Positions 23,501-31,502 of a stretch of 35,778 nucleotides of DNA are shown here, one piece after another. The notes beneath the pieces are model-generated. The model searched no databases, had not been told where the DNA came from, and saw nothing but the letters and a program-made list of their open reading frames with translations. Every line of letters starts with the position of its first letter. The stretch's first letter is position 1. Source of the DNA: Acidobacteriaceae bacterium (GTDB lineage Bacteria; Acidobacteriota; Terriglobia; Terriglobales; Acidobacteriaceae); the NCBI GenBank assembly GCA_003162935.1, contig PLUW01000122.1:1-35778 (forward strand), given 5' to 3'. The translations under genes were made by a program, and so were the position numbers.

Positions 23501-25146
23501 ATCCGGCGCCGCGCGTTGGTTTTGCCTGGGATCCCTGGGGCGACGGCAAGACGTCGATTCGCGGCGGCTATGGAATTTTTTTTGAGCATGGCACGGGGAA
23601 CGAAGCGAACACGGGATCGCTCGAGGCGAGCGCGCCGGTCGTGCTCAGCATGACGCAGCAGCTTCCGCTGAGTTACACCTGTATCGGCAACGTCGGGTAT
23701 GGACCGGCGTTTGACCCCACCAATGCGGCTTGCGCCAGCCCCGCGGCGACTGCGAGTTCCGTGCAACCTGCGGCTGGTTCTGTTTTTCCCCTGGATGTCA
23801 CATCGATCCCGACCAAAGCGACCTGGCCGTATGCACAGCAATGGAGTTTTGGAGTGCAGCGGGAACTGCCCAAAGCGTTCGTCCTGAATATGGCTTATGT
23901 GGGAAGCAAGGGAACGAAATTGACGGTCGAGCGGCAACTCAACCAGTTGCGGCCGTTGCCGGCGAGCGAGAATCCGTTTGCACTGAACGAGCCCCTGACG
24001 ATTGCGGACTGCACGGTTCCAGCTCCGAACTATTCAGCGCCTGGATCATTAATCGGCAAGGAATGGCAACCGTTCCAGCTCATGGATGGACACACGGTCT
24101 CGGCACAAGACGCCGCCTATGTGTATTTGCAGGCGGCGTGCACAAATCCGAACATTCCGAATGTAAACGCTCTTGTCGTCGTCGGACCGAACGGTTCGAC
24201 CCCCGCAAGGCCCTACCCGGGTCTGGGAAGGGTCCTGTCGCTGCAGAATGTGGCCAACTCGAGCTATCACGCGCTCCAGACCACGGTGAGGCACAGCAGC
24301 GGACCGCTCACGCTCGGCATCTCCTACTCGTACAGCCACTCGATCGACGACGCTTCGGATCGAAGCGATCCGGTACTGGTGGACTCTTACGATCTGCGGG
24401 AGAACAAGGCCAGTTCCAGTTTCGACGAACGTCATCTGGCGACGGTCAGCTACGTATATCAGTTGCCGCTCAAGAATTTTCCGCGCAACTTCGTCGACCT
24501 GGTCGAGGAGCGGCAACCCGATGCCGACGCCCCGCCCAAGGCAAGCTGCTGCTCGAAGCTTTCGAATGAGATTCTCGATGGCTGGGAGCTTTCGGGAGTC
24601 ACGCTCTACGCTTCGGGAACGCCGTTCACGGTGATCAACAGCGCCGGGAACACCGGTATTTCGCTGACCGACAACGCTGGAGTGTCGAGCGGACTGGGCG
24701 TCGCCGCATCGTATCCCGACGTGGTGAAATCGCTGCCGTCGCCCGGCAACAATTCCCAGAGCTTCGGGCGGCTCATCGGCAACCCATCGGAGTTTGTGGC
24801 TCCGCGAGGACTCACGTTTGGCGACGCCGGCCGGAACTTTCTGAATAATCCGTACCGCGTGAACTTCGATATGGCGTTGCTGAAACATTTCAAGGTGCGG
24901 GAAACGGGCGTGCTGGAGTTCCGGGCCGAGGTGTTCAACATTTTCAATCACACTCAGTTCCGGGTCTACGATCCCGACAACCCGGGCAGCACGGGAAACA
25001 ATATCGTGAGTTGCTACGCCGGGCCGCTGTATTCCGCCGGGTTTAAGGGCAGCGCGGCCGATTGCGTGACCGGGGCTTCGTTCCTGCACCCGCTCGACGC
25101 CCATCGTCCGCGCACGATGCAGTTTGGACTGAAGCTGGGCTTTTAG
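20512..25146 (+). CDS. TonB-dependent receptor, Oar-like, with duplicated N-terminal carboxypeptidase-regulatory-like domain
   Basis: Outer-membrane protein of 1544 residues, longer than the 1000-1200 usual for acidobacterial Oar-like receptors. Signal peptide about 1-35. Two tandem beta-sandwich domains, 46-127 (KGSIHGTVTSQAGAIVADAK) and 158-239 (KGAISGTVTDQTGAVVVDAK), repeat with a 112-residue period. The plug follows (about 265-400: TITTKEVVSIGLNGRNFTQL, then NGGRVEYNTFEVDG and a GRTASGTVQVTTKSG segment), then the long beta barrel, ending in an aromatic residue (FGLKLGF) as outer-membrane assembly requires. The frame is open 44 codons upstream, but that ATG (20380) overlaps the candidate -10, and ATG 20512 gives the signal peptide. 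First gene of a unit with three lipoproteins. Substrate unknown. Confidence 0.92.
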   Translation: MTLERLRVPSSALCVFSRIVRVSALVLIGLSLSAAQESPAVADGKGSIHGTVTSQAGAIVADAKVVLTGTGGARLAVPVNAKGEYSVTGLFPGTYMVTVSAVNFADLVFDNVTLAPGRKLTLDATLKPPSAKPAVEPSGAEQVDQSAAPAAKTIAGDKGAISGTVTDQTGAVVVDAKAVLTGVAGAKLETQVNEKGAYSFSGLEPGTYKLVVTATNFADMPFDNVVVTAGLELALDASLATARAKKEEVNVEGGGVGQVETETATASSTITTKEVVSIGLNGRNFTQLIALAPGVSNQTGQDEAKVGVVGSVKYSVNGGRVEYNTFEVDGSDVLNTGLNGAAATLMVYPSLDAIQEVKVITANYGAQYGRTASGTVQVTTKSGAPKWHGNLYDFIRNEAFNSRNYFDVVYTQPTPPGQTTPGAVIGDHAPLYRRQDFGGTIGGPLYIPHLFNTTKDKTFFFYSEEFRLEKTPTEYNEAVPGLKERGLLLTSQGLQPNLQMDPATGVYFQDFDFTDVCPANTTDFVRSQYPDCPSLLSQGGGGVLIALPHLQAGAGFSPSGTSVDKNALAILNANLIPLPNAPFGCNLSVANYNAASPDPTDPNRCYDLAVSPSTYWREELFRIDQVVSDKFKVSFRYIHDSWDTTVLTPQWSYLSITHPSAATFPTVQNRFFGPGTSLVARLTNTISPALLNDFVASYVNSSITLRDENGPGGAVFQRNPTLDQPLVQDPSAPGQCNPVLSADPATGFPQCAIGYIFNNGFGGKMPGVEFLGTNAAYGGRGFAVDPSYMPWGHTNPTYSARDDIGKALGKHTLQFGAQYVYSQRNQDNNAIGAASGDTQGLLTYNNLAHSTGNAFADFLVEKADSAGNPTGFIQSFTQDSAKHRYYQRYQIAEPYFEDDWKVMHNLTVNLGLRVSLFGTYSEKNRNAWNWEASRFNPTRFAVDPVYGELLDGNAGSTPVPFNPVTFQIDPGVVSDLGLVRCGYDGTPASCMKGHLFNPAPRVGFAWDPWGDGKTSIRGGYGIFFEHGTGNEANTGSLEASAPVVLSMTQQLPLSYTCIGNVGYGPAFDPTNAACASPAATASSVQPAAGSVFPLDVTSIPTKATWPYAQQWSFGVQRELPKAFVLNMAYVGSKGTKLTVERQLNQLRPLPASENPFALNEPLTIADCTVPAPNYSAPGSLIGKEWQPFQLMDGHTVSAQDAAYVYLQAACTNPNIPNVNALVVVGPNGSTPARPYPGLGRVLSLQNVANSSYHALQTTVRHSSGPLTLGISYSYSHSIDDASDRSDPVLVDSYDLRENKASSSFDERHLATVSYVYQLPLKNFPRNFVDLVEERQPDADAPPKASCCSKLSNEILDGWELSGVTLYASGTPFTVINSAGNTGISLTDNAGVSSGLGVAASYPDVVKSLPSPGNNSQSFGRLIGNPSEFVAPRGLTFGDAGRNFLNNPYRVNFDMALLKHFKVRETGVLEFRAEVFNIFNHTQFRVYDPDNPGSTGNNIVSCYAGPLYSAGFKGSAADCVTGASFLHPLDAHRPRTMQFGLKLGF

Positions 25147-25160
25147 TAAGTGGAATCATC

Positions 25161-26645
25161 ATGCCGAGATTGACGAAAGATCGAACGCTTTGCCGCACGA
25201 ATCGTCCGTTGCGTGCGAGTCGTTGGCTGCCTTCGCGCCGGTTTGGAGCAGGGTCCGGAGAGCGTCTGCTGCTGGCGTTGCTGTGCACGACGACGCTGGC
25301 TGGCATCCTGATACTTTCGGCGTGCGGGAGCGGCAGTTCCAGCACTTTGCAAGCAAACGTATCGTTGTCAGGCAACTGGCAGTTCACGATGGCGCCTCCG
25401 GGCGACGGTTCGTTCCTCGGCGGGCTGCAAGGCGGGTTCGTGGTGCAGAGCGGTAGTTCGGCGACGGGAGCCGCGGCCTACGCCGTCTCCTCGCCGCAAC
25501 TCCCGATCCCGTGCAACACGGGATCGGCGGCGATCACGGGAACCATAAGCGGCCAGGACGTGACCATCATGGCAGTCGCGGGCACTCAGACTTTCACGCT
25601 CACAGGAACGCTGAGTTTCAATGGCACGCAGGACTATGGTTCCACGTTCGTTGGCGAAACGATGGTAGGTACCTACAATTCGACCGCCGGCACAGCCGCC
25701 GATGGAGCGCCTTGCGGGACCGAGCAAACCGGGCTGCAATGGAGCGCCGTTCTGGTGCCGCCGATGACAGGCGGGATTCAGGGGAGCTTCCATAGTACCG
25801 ACGCAACCACGGGGCTGAACAACCAGGATTTCCTGCTTACAGGATCTCTGACGCAGGCAGCGAACACGGGCGCGAGCAGCGCCGTGGTCACGGGCACGTT
25901 GAACTTCACGAGCCAGGCATCGGATTCCAGCGTCTACCCTTGTTTCGATACGGCGTCGATTTACGGTCAGATCAGCGGCAGTTCCGTCACGCTACAGATC
26001 GTGGGAGCCAGCCAGGCGATCGTGGGTCTGATTGGGGCGCCAGCCGGAACCAACGGAACGACGGGCCTGAATCCGGTGGCGTTCGTCTCCTCGCAGGGCG
26101 GCTACATTCTGAATGGGGTTGGACCTTCTTACTTAGTGGCTACAAGCGCGTGTCCGGGCAGCACCGGCAACACCGGCGCCGCGGGGGACTATGGGGATAT
26201 GTGCCTTTCGGTGGGAAGCCCTTTGGGAACGGCTAACGCTTGCCAGCAACCGTTCTCGCTGACTCCGGCCAGTTTGACTTTCCCCGCACTCGCGGTTGGC
26301 AAAACCGCGACGCAAGCGATCTCGCTGGTAAACCAGTCGAACGGCGCGCTGAATGGCATGGTCTTGGCGGTAGCTGATAATCCGGCAAACGCGACTAACT
26401 TTTCGGAGACGGACAACTGCGGGTTCGAAGGAGTTCCGTCGCTGGGGCAGCCGTTCGCTCTCACCTCGGGGCAGGCATGCACGATCACGGTCACATTTGC
26501 TCCGCAGAGTGCGTCGCCATTGAGCGCAACTCTTAACCTGACCAGCCCGGTGAGCGCGGACAACGATACGGCTTTTGCTGTACCCATCGCGGGTACGGGA
26601 GTCAGCGGGGACGCAGATGTGGAGCGTTATGCAGAGATCGACTAG
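25161..26645 (+). CDS. Secreted lipoprotein with choice-of-anchor/Hydin-like Ig domain (lipoprotein 1)
   Basis: A 494-residue lipoprotein: hydrophobic LLLALLCTTTLAGILILSAC with the lipobox cysteine at C55, followed by GSGSSS. The next 300 residues are beta-rich, Gly/Ser/Thr-rich (SGNWQFTMAPPGDGSFLGGL, QTFTLTGTLSFNG, GGIQGSFHSTDATTGLNNQD) and homologous to the N-terminal part of lipoprotein 2. From about 365 there is an Ig-like domain of the ASPM-SPD-2-Hydin type (LTPASLTFPALAVGKTATQ, ACTITVTFAPQSASPLSATL). ATG 25161 lies 14 bases after the TBDR stop; GTGGA at 25150 is a weak ribosome site. Probably anchored in the outer membrane and exposed to the surface or periplasm; ligand unknown. Confidence 0.82.
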   Translation: MPRLTKDRTLCRTNRPLRASRWLPSRRFGAGSGERLLLALLCTTTLAGILILSACGSGSSSTLQANVSLSGNWQFTMAPPGDGSFLGGLQGGFVVQSGSSATGAAAYAVSSPQLPIPCNTGSAAITGTISGQDVTIMAVAGTQTFTLTGTLSFNGTQDYGSTFVGETMVGTYNSTAGTAADGAPCGTEQTGLQWSAVLVPPMTGGIQGSFHSTDATTGLNNQDFLLTGSLTQAANTGASSAVVTGTLNFTSQASDSSVYPCFDTASIYGQISGSSVTLQIVGASQAIVGLIGAPAGTNGTTGLNPVAFVSSQGGYILNGVGPSYLVATSACPGSTGNTGAAGDYGDMCLSVGSPLGTANACQQPFSLTPASLTFPALAVGKTATQAISLVNQSNGALNGMVLAVADNPANATNFSETDNCGFEGVPSLGQPFALTSGQACTITVTFAPQSASPLSATLNLTSPVSADNDTAFAVPIAGTGVSGDADVERYAEID

Positions 26646-26652
26646 GAATCCT

Positions 26653-29001
26653 ATGCGGTGTCGTACGAATCGCGAACTGCCTGCGACCGCGTTCTACGGG
26701 TTCGGCGTGAGGGGTCTGTTGCCATTGCTGCTCGCGGCTGTGGTGACGCTGACGGCGTGTGGGGGAAGCAGTTCTCCCAGTTCGCAGCAGGGCGCAACGC
26801 TGGCGGGCAACTGGCAGTTCACGATGGCGCCGCAGACGGATGGGAACCAGGCCGATCCGACTTTCAGCGGCGGTCTGCTGGGCGGGTTTTTGTTGGATAC
26901 AAATGGTTCGATCAACGGGCAGACGGGTTACTCGGTTACATCGTCGGCTTCCATCACGGGACCATGCAACGCCGGATCGGCTCCCGTGGCGGTAACGGTC
27001 AGCGGGCAGAACGTGACCATTACAGAGGTCGCCGGCTCACAGACATTTACGCTGACTGGAACACTCAGTTCCGCCGGGTCGACGATGATGGGAACCTACA
27101 CGTCGACGGCCGGGACGGCGCCCGACGGCTCACCTTGCGGATACGCCGTGACCGGAACCTCATACACGTGGAGCGCAACTTCGGTGCCGCCGATTACCGG
27201 AACCATCACCGGGAGCTTCCACAGTACGAGCGAGACATCGGGTCTGGCCAATCAAGACTTCATCGTGTCGGGATCGCTTGCCCAGGGACAAAATATCGGC
27301 GCGAGCAACGCGACGGTGACCGGCACCTTGAGCTTTATCAACCCGGTCACAAGTCTAAGCAACTACCCTTGTTTCTCGGTTGCCTCGGTGAACGGCCAGA
27401 TCAGCGGCACGTCTGTCATTTTGCAAATCATTGGGACGAACGGAGCGACGGTGGGTTGGATGGGCCAACCGGCGGGTTCGCCGACGGGCGTCAATCCCGT
27501 GACCTTGAACACGGTGCAGGGTGGGGCGGTCGTTCTGCAAGGGGTGGGGCCCTCTTACATGGTAGTTACCGGCGCTTGCCCGGGCATCCTCTCCAATGCC
27601 ACTGATGCCGGCGACTCGGGAAACATCTGTCTGGGATTAAACAGCACAACCGCTTGCCAGGAACCGATTACGCTGACTCCGGCGGTTGTGACTTTTCCCG
27701 CTCAGATGCTGAATTCGCCGACAACGACGCAGACGATCACGCTGGCAAACAATTCCGGCTCCACGCTGAACGGTCTGACGTTGCAGTGGCAAGTCGATAC
27801 CGGATCGTTCGACGGAAATCCCAGCGATTTCGACGGGCTGCCGAACTTTTTGGAGCAGGATACGTGCGCCTCTCCCTTCGGGTCGAGTTTCTCGCTCAGC
27901 GCGGGCGGGTCCTGCACGATCACGGTTTCCTTTACTCCGCAGGAAGGCTGCCCTTGGATTCCGTTCCCTTATGGAGGCAATCCGGCGGGCATCACGGGGA
28001 TTGCGCCGGAATATTGTCCTTTTCCTCTGGGCGCAACCTTGACAGTGGTCAGCCCATCGAGCGCGGACGGCGAAACCTCTTTTGCCGTGCCCATCACCGG
28101 CCTCGGGCTGAGCGCTCTTCAACCGTCCACGCCCGAACTCGATTTTGGCGCGGAGGAACAGTTCAGTCCCGCCGAGGCGAGTCTTCCTCAGGCGTTGTCG
28201 TTCACGAACAATAGCCCGAATCCAGTGCAGATCCTCGGCAGCGCTGCGTGCGTGAATCCGCCGAAGGGGTCGCTCACGCTTCCGCACCCCTTGTTGGCAA
28301 CCAGCCGGGTTGCCGGCCTGCAAGTGGTAGGCACTCCCCCGGGCGTAACGAATTCCATTACAGCCGACAATGAAACCATCCAATACAACTGCGACAGCGA
28401 TTCCGGCACCTTGAAGCCAAACTTCCAGATCTCGTCGGACACTTGTATGGGCGCGTTGCTGGCTCCACAGGCTTCGTGCAGCGTCGAGGTGATCTATGTG
28501 CCGCAGCCGAACACCAGTCTCAATAGCGGTCTGGATTATTTTTTGGAACTGAACACGGTGCAATGCACCAATGCAGTGAATGAACCCCCGTCTCCGCCCA
28601 ACTGCGAAATCGACAGCGGACGTTTTCCGGTGGAGTTGAGAGCCAATGAGCCGAGCTCGCTGCGGATGTCTCCCAGCGCGGGGCTGGATTTTGGGTACCA
28701 GAAGAAGGGCACGACGAGCGCTCCGTTGACGATTACGCTGCTCAACGACCCGAGCCTGGCGACGACCCAGACCGTGACCTTCATCGGCAGGATTGCGGTG
28801 ACGGGAAGCAGCTATACGGAAAGCGACAATTGCCCGGCTGCCCTGGCTCCCGGCGCGAGTTGCACTCTGATCGTGACGTTCACACCCGGCAGTGTGGGAT
28901 TCGTGAAGGGTAACCTCACCATCGATTACACCGAGACCTCGAGCGCGGGGTCGAGCACCGGGCTTCCCCAATACGTGTATCTGCGGGGCACGGGGCAATA
29001 G
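26653..29001 (+). CDS. Secreted lipoprotein with several Ig-like domains (lipoprotein 2)
   Basis: A 782-residue lipoprotein, paralogue of lipoprotein 1. Lipobox LTAC with C36, then GGSSS. The N-terminal beta-rich region repeats lipoprotein 1 (AGNWQFTMAPQTDG, QTFTLTGTLSS, GTITGSFHSTSETSGLANQD, YPCFSVASVNGQISGTSV). Three Hydin/choice-of-anchor-D-like domains follow: about 350-480 (LTPAVVTFPAQML), 490-640 (PELDFGAEEQF) and 650-775 (AGLDFGYQKKGTTSAPLT, ASCTLIVTFTPGSVGFVKG), two more than lipoprotein 1. Start: ATG 26653 with AGGA five bases upstream, seven bases after the previous stop; earlier in-frame ATGs (26575-26629) overlap lipoprotein 1 and are less likely. Both N-termini share CRTNR, evidence of duplication including the signal region. 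Confidence 0.82.
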   Translation: MRCRTNRELPATAFYGFGVRGLLPLLLAAVVTLTACGGSSSPSSQQGATLAGNWQFTMAPQTDGNQADPTFSGGLLGGFLLDTNGSINGQTGYSVTSSASITGPCNAGSAPVAVTVSGQNVTITEVAGSQTFTLTGTLSSAGSTMMGTYTSTAGTAPDGSPCGYAVTGTSYTWSATSVPPITGTITGSFHSTSETSGLANQDFIVSGSLAQGQNIGASNATVTGTLSFINPVTSLSNYPCFSVASVNGQISGTSVILQIIGTNGATVGWMGQPAGSPTGVNPVTLNTVQGGAVVLQGVGPSYMVVTGACPGILSNATDAGDSGNICLGLNSTTACQEPITLTPAVVTFPAQMLNSPTTTQTITLANNSGSTLNGLTLQWQVDTGSFDGNPSDFDGLPNFLEQDTCASPFGSSFSLSAGGSCTITVSFTPQEGCPWIPFPYGGNPAGITGIAPEYCPFPLGATLTVVSPSSADGETSFAVPITGLGLSALQPSTPELDFGAEEQFSPAEASLPQALSFTNNSPNPVQILGSAACVNPPKGSLTLPHPLLATSRVAGLQVVGTPPGVTNSITADNETIQYNCDSDSGTLKPNFQISSDTCMGALLAPQASCSVEVIYVPQPNTSLNSGLDYFLELNTVQCTNAVNEPPSPPNCEIDSGRFPVELRANEPSSLRMSPSAGLDFGYQKKGTTSAPLTITLLNDPSLATTQTVTFIGRIAVTGSSYTESDNCPAALAPGASCTLIVTFTPGSVGFVKGNLTIDYTETSSAGSSTGLPQYVYLRGTGQ

Positions 29002-29003
29002 CG

Positions 29004-31091
29004 ATGGCGAGCATGACGATGCGATTCAATTCTGGGAGGCCGGCAGTGGCGAGCAAACGATCGATTCTGGTTCTTTTAGCGGCGGCGACGATTGCATTTC
29101 TTGCCGGATGCGGAGGAGGAAGCACGGCGAACGTGCAGAATCCTCCACCGCCGCCGCCGTCGAACCTCTCCATCGCTTTTCAGCCTGAGCCCGGAGGAAC
29201 GCTGGCGGTCAGCTTCACGGAAAATCTCACGGCGGTGGTCACCAACGACGCTCAAAACCTTGGCGTCGATTGGTCCTTGACCTGCCCGAACCCTCAGAAT
29301 ATTCCCAGCCTCTGTGGCAGTCTTAGCGCCTTGCACACCGCAAGCGGTACTGCTACAACCTTCACGGCGCCCTCTGCGTTTTTCGCGAATTCCATGGACG
29401 TGGAAATTGTGGCCTATGCTGCAGCAAATCACAATACAAACACTGTCGCGCCAATTCTGATCACCAGCTTTACCAGCGGCCTTCAGGCGGGCAACTATGT
29501 TCTGCAGGCGCAGGGAGTGGATTCCAGCCTGAGCCCATACCAGATTGCTGCCGCGATCACGCTCGACGGCCAGGGGAACGTTACGGGCGGAGAGCAAACG
29601 GCCAACTACGCCGCGACAGGGTCTTTATCGGACAAAATCAATCCCGCGGGCAGCAATTATTTCATCGGCAGCGACGGACGCGGATCTATCACCCTGCAAA
29701 CTGGGGATAACAAGATTGGCGGGAATGGCGTCGAGACGTTTGCTTCTGTGTTCCTGAACAATAGCAACGGGGGGAATCCCCGGGCGCTGATCTCGCAAAT
29801 GGACCTCGGAAGCGCGGCCACCGGCGCCTCGGCGACCGGGACTCTGTCTTTGCAGGCAAGCGCGCCGACAGCGCCTTTGGGCGGCTATGCCTTTGTAGTC
29901 AACGGCACCGATGTTGCCAACGTCAACAACCCGCCGGTGGCTTTCGGCGGAGTCTTGAATATCGACTCGGCCAACACAATCTCGGGAAATGGCAGCGTGA
30001 CCGATGAGATCCTCGGAAAGAAAGTGAACGCAACTGCGGTGGGGGTCTCCGGAACGCTGACGGCTCCGGATCAGTTTGGCGTGCTCACATTGAACCTGAC
30101 GGCCCCGTTCGGCACCGCTGGCAAGCCCGTGTCGTTGCAGTTCACCGGCTACATTGTCGACGGTTCCCACATCCAACTCATTGAGACCGACGCCGCTGCC
30201 GGCGCTGCCTCTCCGTTTGGGTTGACCGCTGGACCGGCCATCGGCCAAGGCACGGCCACCGGAACCTTTACCGGCAACGCGTCGTTCACCGGCACCTACG
30301 TGTTCGGTATTCCGGGAGTGGACCTCAGCAACAGCAATCTCGCGCCGTCCACCTTGACTTCGGCGGGTCTGTTCACGGCCGATGGTGCCGGCAATCTGAC
30401 CAATGGATTCACGGACACCTTCCTGGATTTGAATGGAACTTCAGAAACGGGCGCTCAGATCAGCGCTCCTTTTACTGGAACCTATTCCGTCGATTCCAGC
30501 GGAACGGGCCGCGCCAGCCTGACTTCCATCACCTTCACTCCCGAGCCAAAGCACGGGTATAACCCTACCTTGTTTTTCTACCTCACCGGCACCGGCAGCG
30601 AAAATACGCCGCTAGTGCTCGAAGGCGGGGACACGCACTATCCATCGGTAGGAACGGGAATCGCGTACCCGCAATCGGCTGCGGCTCCTGCTTTCAGCGG
30701 CGATTACGGGCTTCGCTTCACGCAGGAGCTGGAGGGTTCCGAAAACGACGGCACCGGCCAGTGGAATGCGAACTCGACAACAACGCCGCCCTCTTTGTCT
30801 GGCGCAGCGGACGTCAACATTTCCGGCGCCAATCAGGACCAACCATTTACGGGAACCTTCGCTGCACCTACGGCTGCCACTCCTTTTCCGGGTACGTTGC
30901 TGGGAACCACCAACAATACGGTGAGCAGCGCGGTGTTCAGCCCCCAAATCACGGTGGATTATTACTTCATCGACGCCAGTCACGGTTTCTTCATCGAAAC
31001 CGATTTGCTGACCCCGGGCGCACAGCAGAACGGACAAGTGTCGCTCGGATATTACGCCGAGCGGACTCCCGTCTGCAGCGGTTGCCCATAG
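29004..31091 (+). CDS. Secreted lipoprotein with tandem beta-rich repeats (lipoprotein 3)
   Basis: A 695-residue lipoprotein: ILVLLAAATIAFLAGC, lipobox cysteine C36, then a Pro6 linker (about 47-52). An Ig-like stretch (about 55-155) is followed by about four copies of a 120-150-residue unit that begins G-x-Y-x-F/L and often carries T-x-DGxGN-x-T-x-G: LQAGNYVLQAQG, LGGYAFVVNGTD, FTGTYVFGIPG, FSGDYGLRFTQ. Not homologous to lipoproteins 1 and 2 as far as I can see. ATG 29004 is two bases after the previous stop, so it is translated from the same message; no terminator with a T-run follows the stop at 31091. I do not know the function; the layout suggests a surface-exposed binding protein working with the TBDR. 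Confidence 0.8.
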   Translation: MASMTMRFNSGRPAVASKRSILVLLAAATIAFLAGCGGGSTANVQNPPPPPPSNLSIAFQPEPGGTLAVSFTENLTAVVTNDAQNLGVDWSLTCPNPQNIPSLCGSLSALHTASGTATTFTAPSAFFANSMDVEIVAYAAANHNTNTVAPILITSFTSGLQAGNYVLQAQGVDSSLSPYQIAAAITLDGQGNVTGGEQTANYAATGSLSDKINPAGSNYFIGSDGRGSITLQTGDNKIGGNGVETFASVFLNNSNGGNPRALISQMDLGSAATGASATGTLSLQASAPTAPLGGYAFVVNGTDVANVNNPPVAFGGVLNIDSANTISGNGSVTDEILGKKVNATAVGVSGTLTAPDQFGVLTLNLTAPFGTAGKPVSLQFTGYIVDGSHIQLIETDAAAGAASPFGLTAGPAIGQGTATGTFTGNASFTGTYVFGIPGVDLSNSNLAPSTLTSAGLFTADGAGNLTNGFTDTFLDLNGTSETGAQISAPFTGTYSVDSSGTGRASLTSITFTPEPKHGYNPTLFFYLTGTGSENTPLVLEGGDTHYPSVGTGIAYPQSAAAPAFSGDYGLRFTQELEGSENDGTGQWNANSTTTPPSLSGAADVNISGANQDQPFTGTFAAPTAATPFPGTLLGTTNNTVSSAVFSPQITVDYYFIDASHGFFIETDLLTPGAQQNGQVSLGYYAERTPVCSGCP

Positions 31092-31171
31092 GGAAAACGG
31101 GCTCGTACCCGGGGGATTGTCGAGCGTCGGCGGAGCGCCGTCTCTGACCAACGATGGGCGCCTCCTGCTCT

Positions 31172-31201
31172 TTGCTCGCACCCCGACCGGCGCGTTACAC
31201 T
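31172..31201 (+). promoter_or_regulatory. Promoter of the DUF3467-GT39 pair
   Basis: TTGCTC (31172-31177), 18-base spacer, TACACT (31196-31201). The expected transcription start, near 31208, coincides with the ATG at 31209, pointing to a leaderless mRNA. Confidence 0.5.
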
Positions 31202-31208
31202 GCGAAAT

Positions 31209-31502
31209 ATGAATACAACGAATCAACCGAATGTGAAGTTCGTTCAAACCCCCGACTACCGCGAAGCTTATGCCAACAGCGTGCAAATTCGGGTCAATGT
31301 CTGGGATTTTTTCCTGGTCTTCGGCACCATGCAGCAAAGTACGGAAACGCAGGTGGAACTGCGAAACTTTCAGGGAATTTATCTGAGCCCGCAGCAGGCC
31401 AAGGCGCTGATGGCGCTCATGCAGCAAAATGTCTCGAACTACGAGGCCGCGTTTGGCGAGATCAAGCTTGATCCTCGCGCGCCGGGCGGACCGATTCACT
31501 GA
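31209..31502 (+). CDS. DUF3467 family protein
   Basis: A 97-residue cytoplasmic protein with the DUF3467 pattern: PDYREAYANSVQIRVNVWDFFLVFG, then TQVELRNFQGIYLSPQQAKALMALMQQNVSNYE and a short C-terminal tail. The family is small, widespread and of unknown function; its fold is probably a beta sheet with one helix. The ATG at 31209 sits at the predicted transcription start with no ribosome site. Its stop (TGA) shares a base with the ATG of the following GT39 gene, so the two are translated together. That coupling is the only clue to a role. Confidence 0.9.
   Translation: MNTTNQPNVKFVQTPDYREAYANSVQIRVNVWDFFLVFGTMQQSTETQVELRNFQGIYLSPQQAKALMALMQQNVSNYEAAFGEIKLDPRAPGGPIH

Noticed and set aside
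22213-23937. 574-codon open frame on the minus strand inside the TBDR gene
   Set aside because: Antisense shadow of a GC-rich gene: Arg/Val/His-rich translation, no recognisable domain, and the plus-strand frame is a clear TBDR.
27637-28998. 453-codon minus-strand frame over lipoprotein 2
   Set aside because: Arg/His-rich antisense shadow; lipobox, ribosome site and domains support the plus strand.
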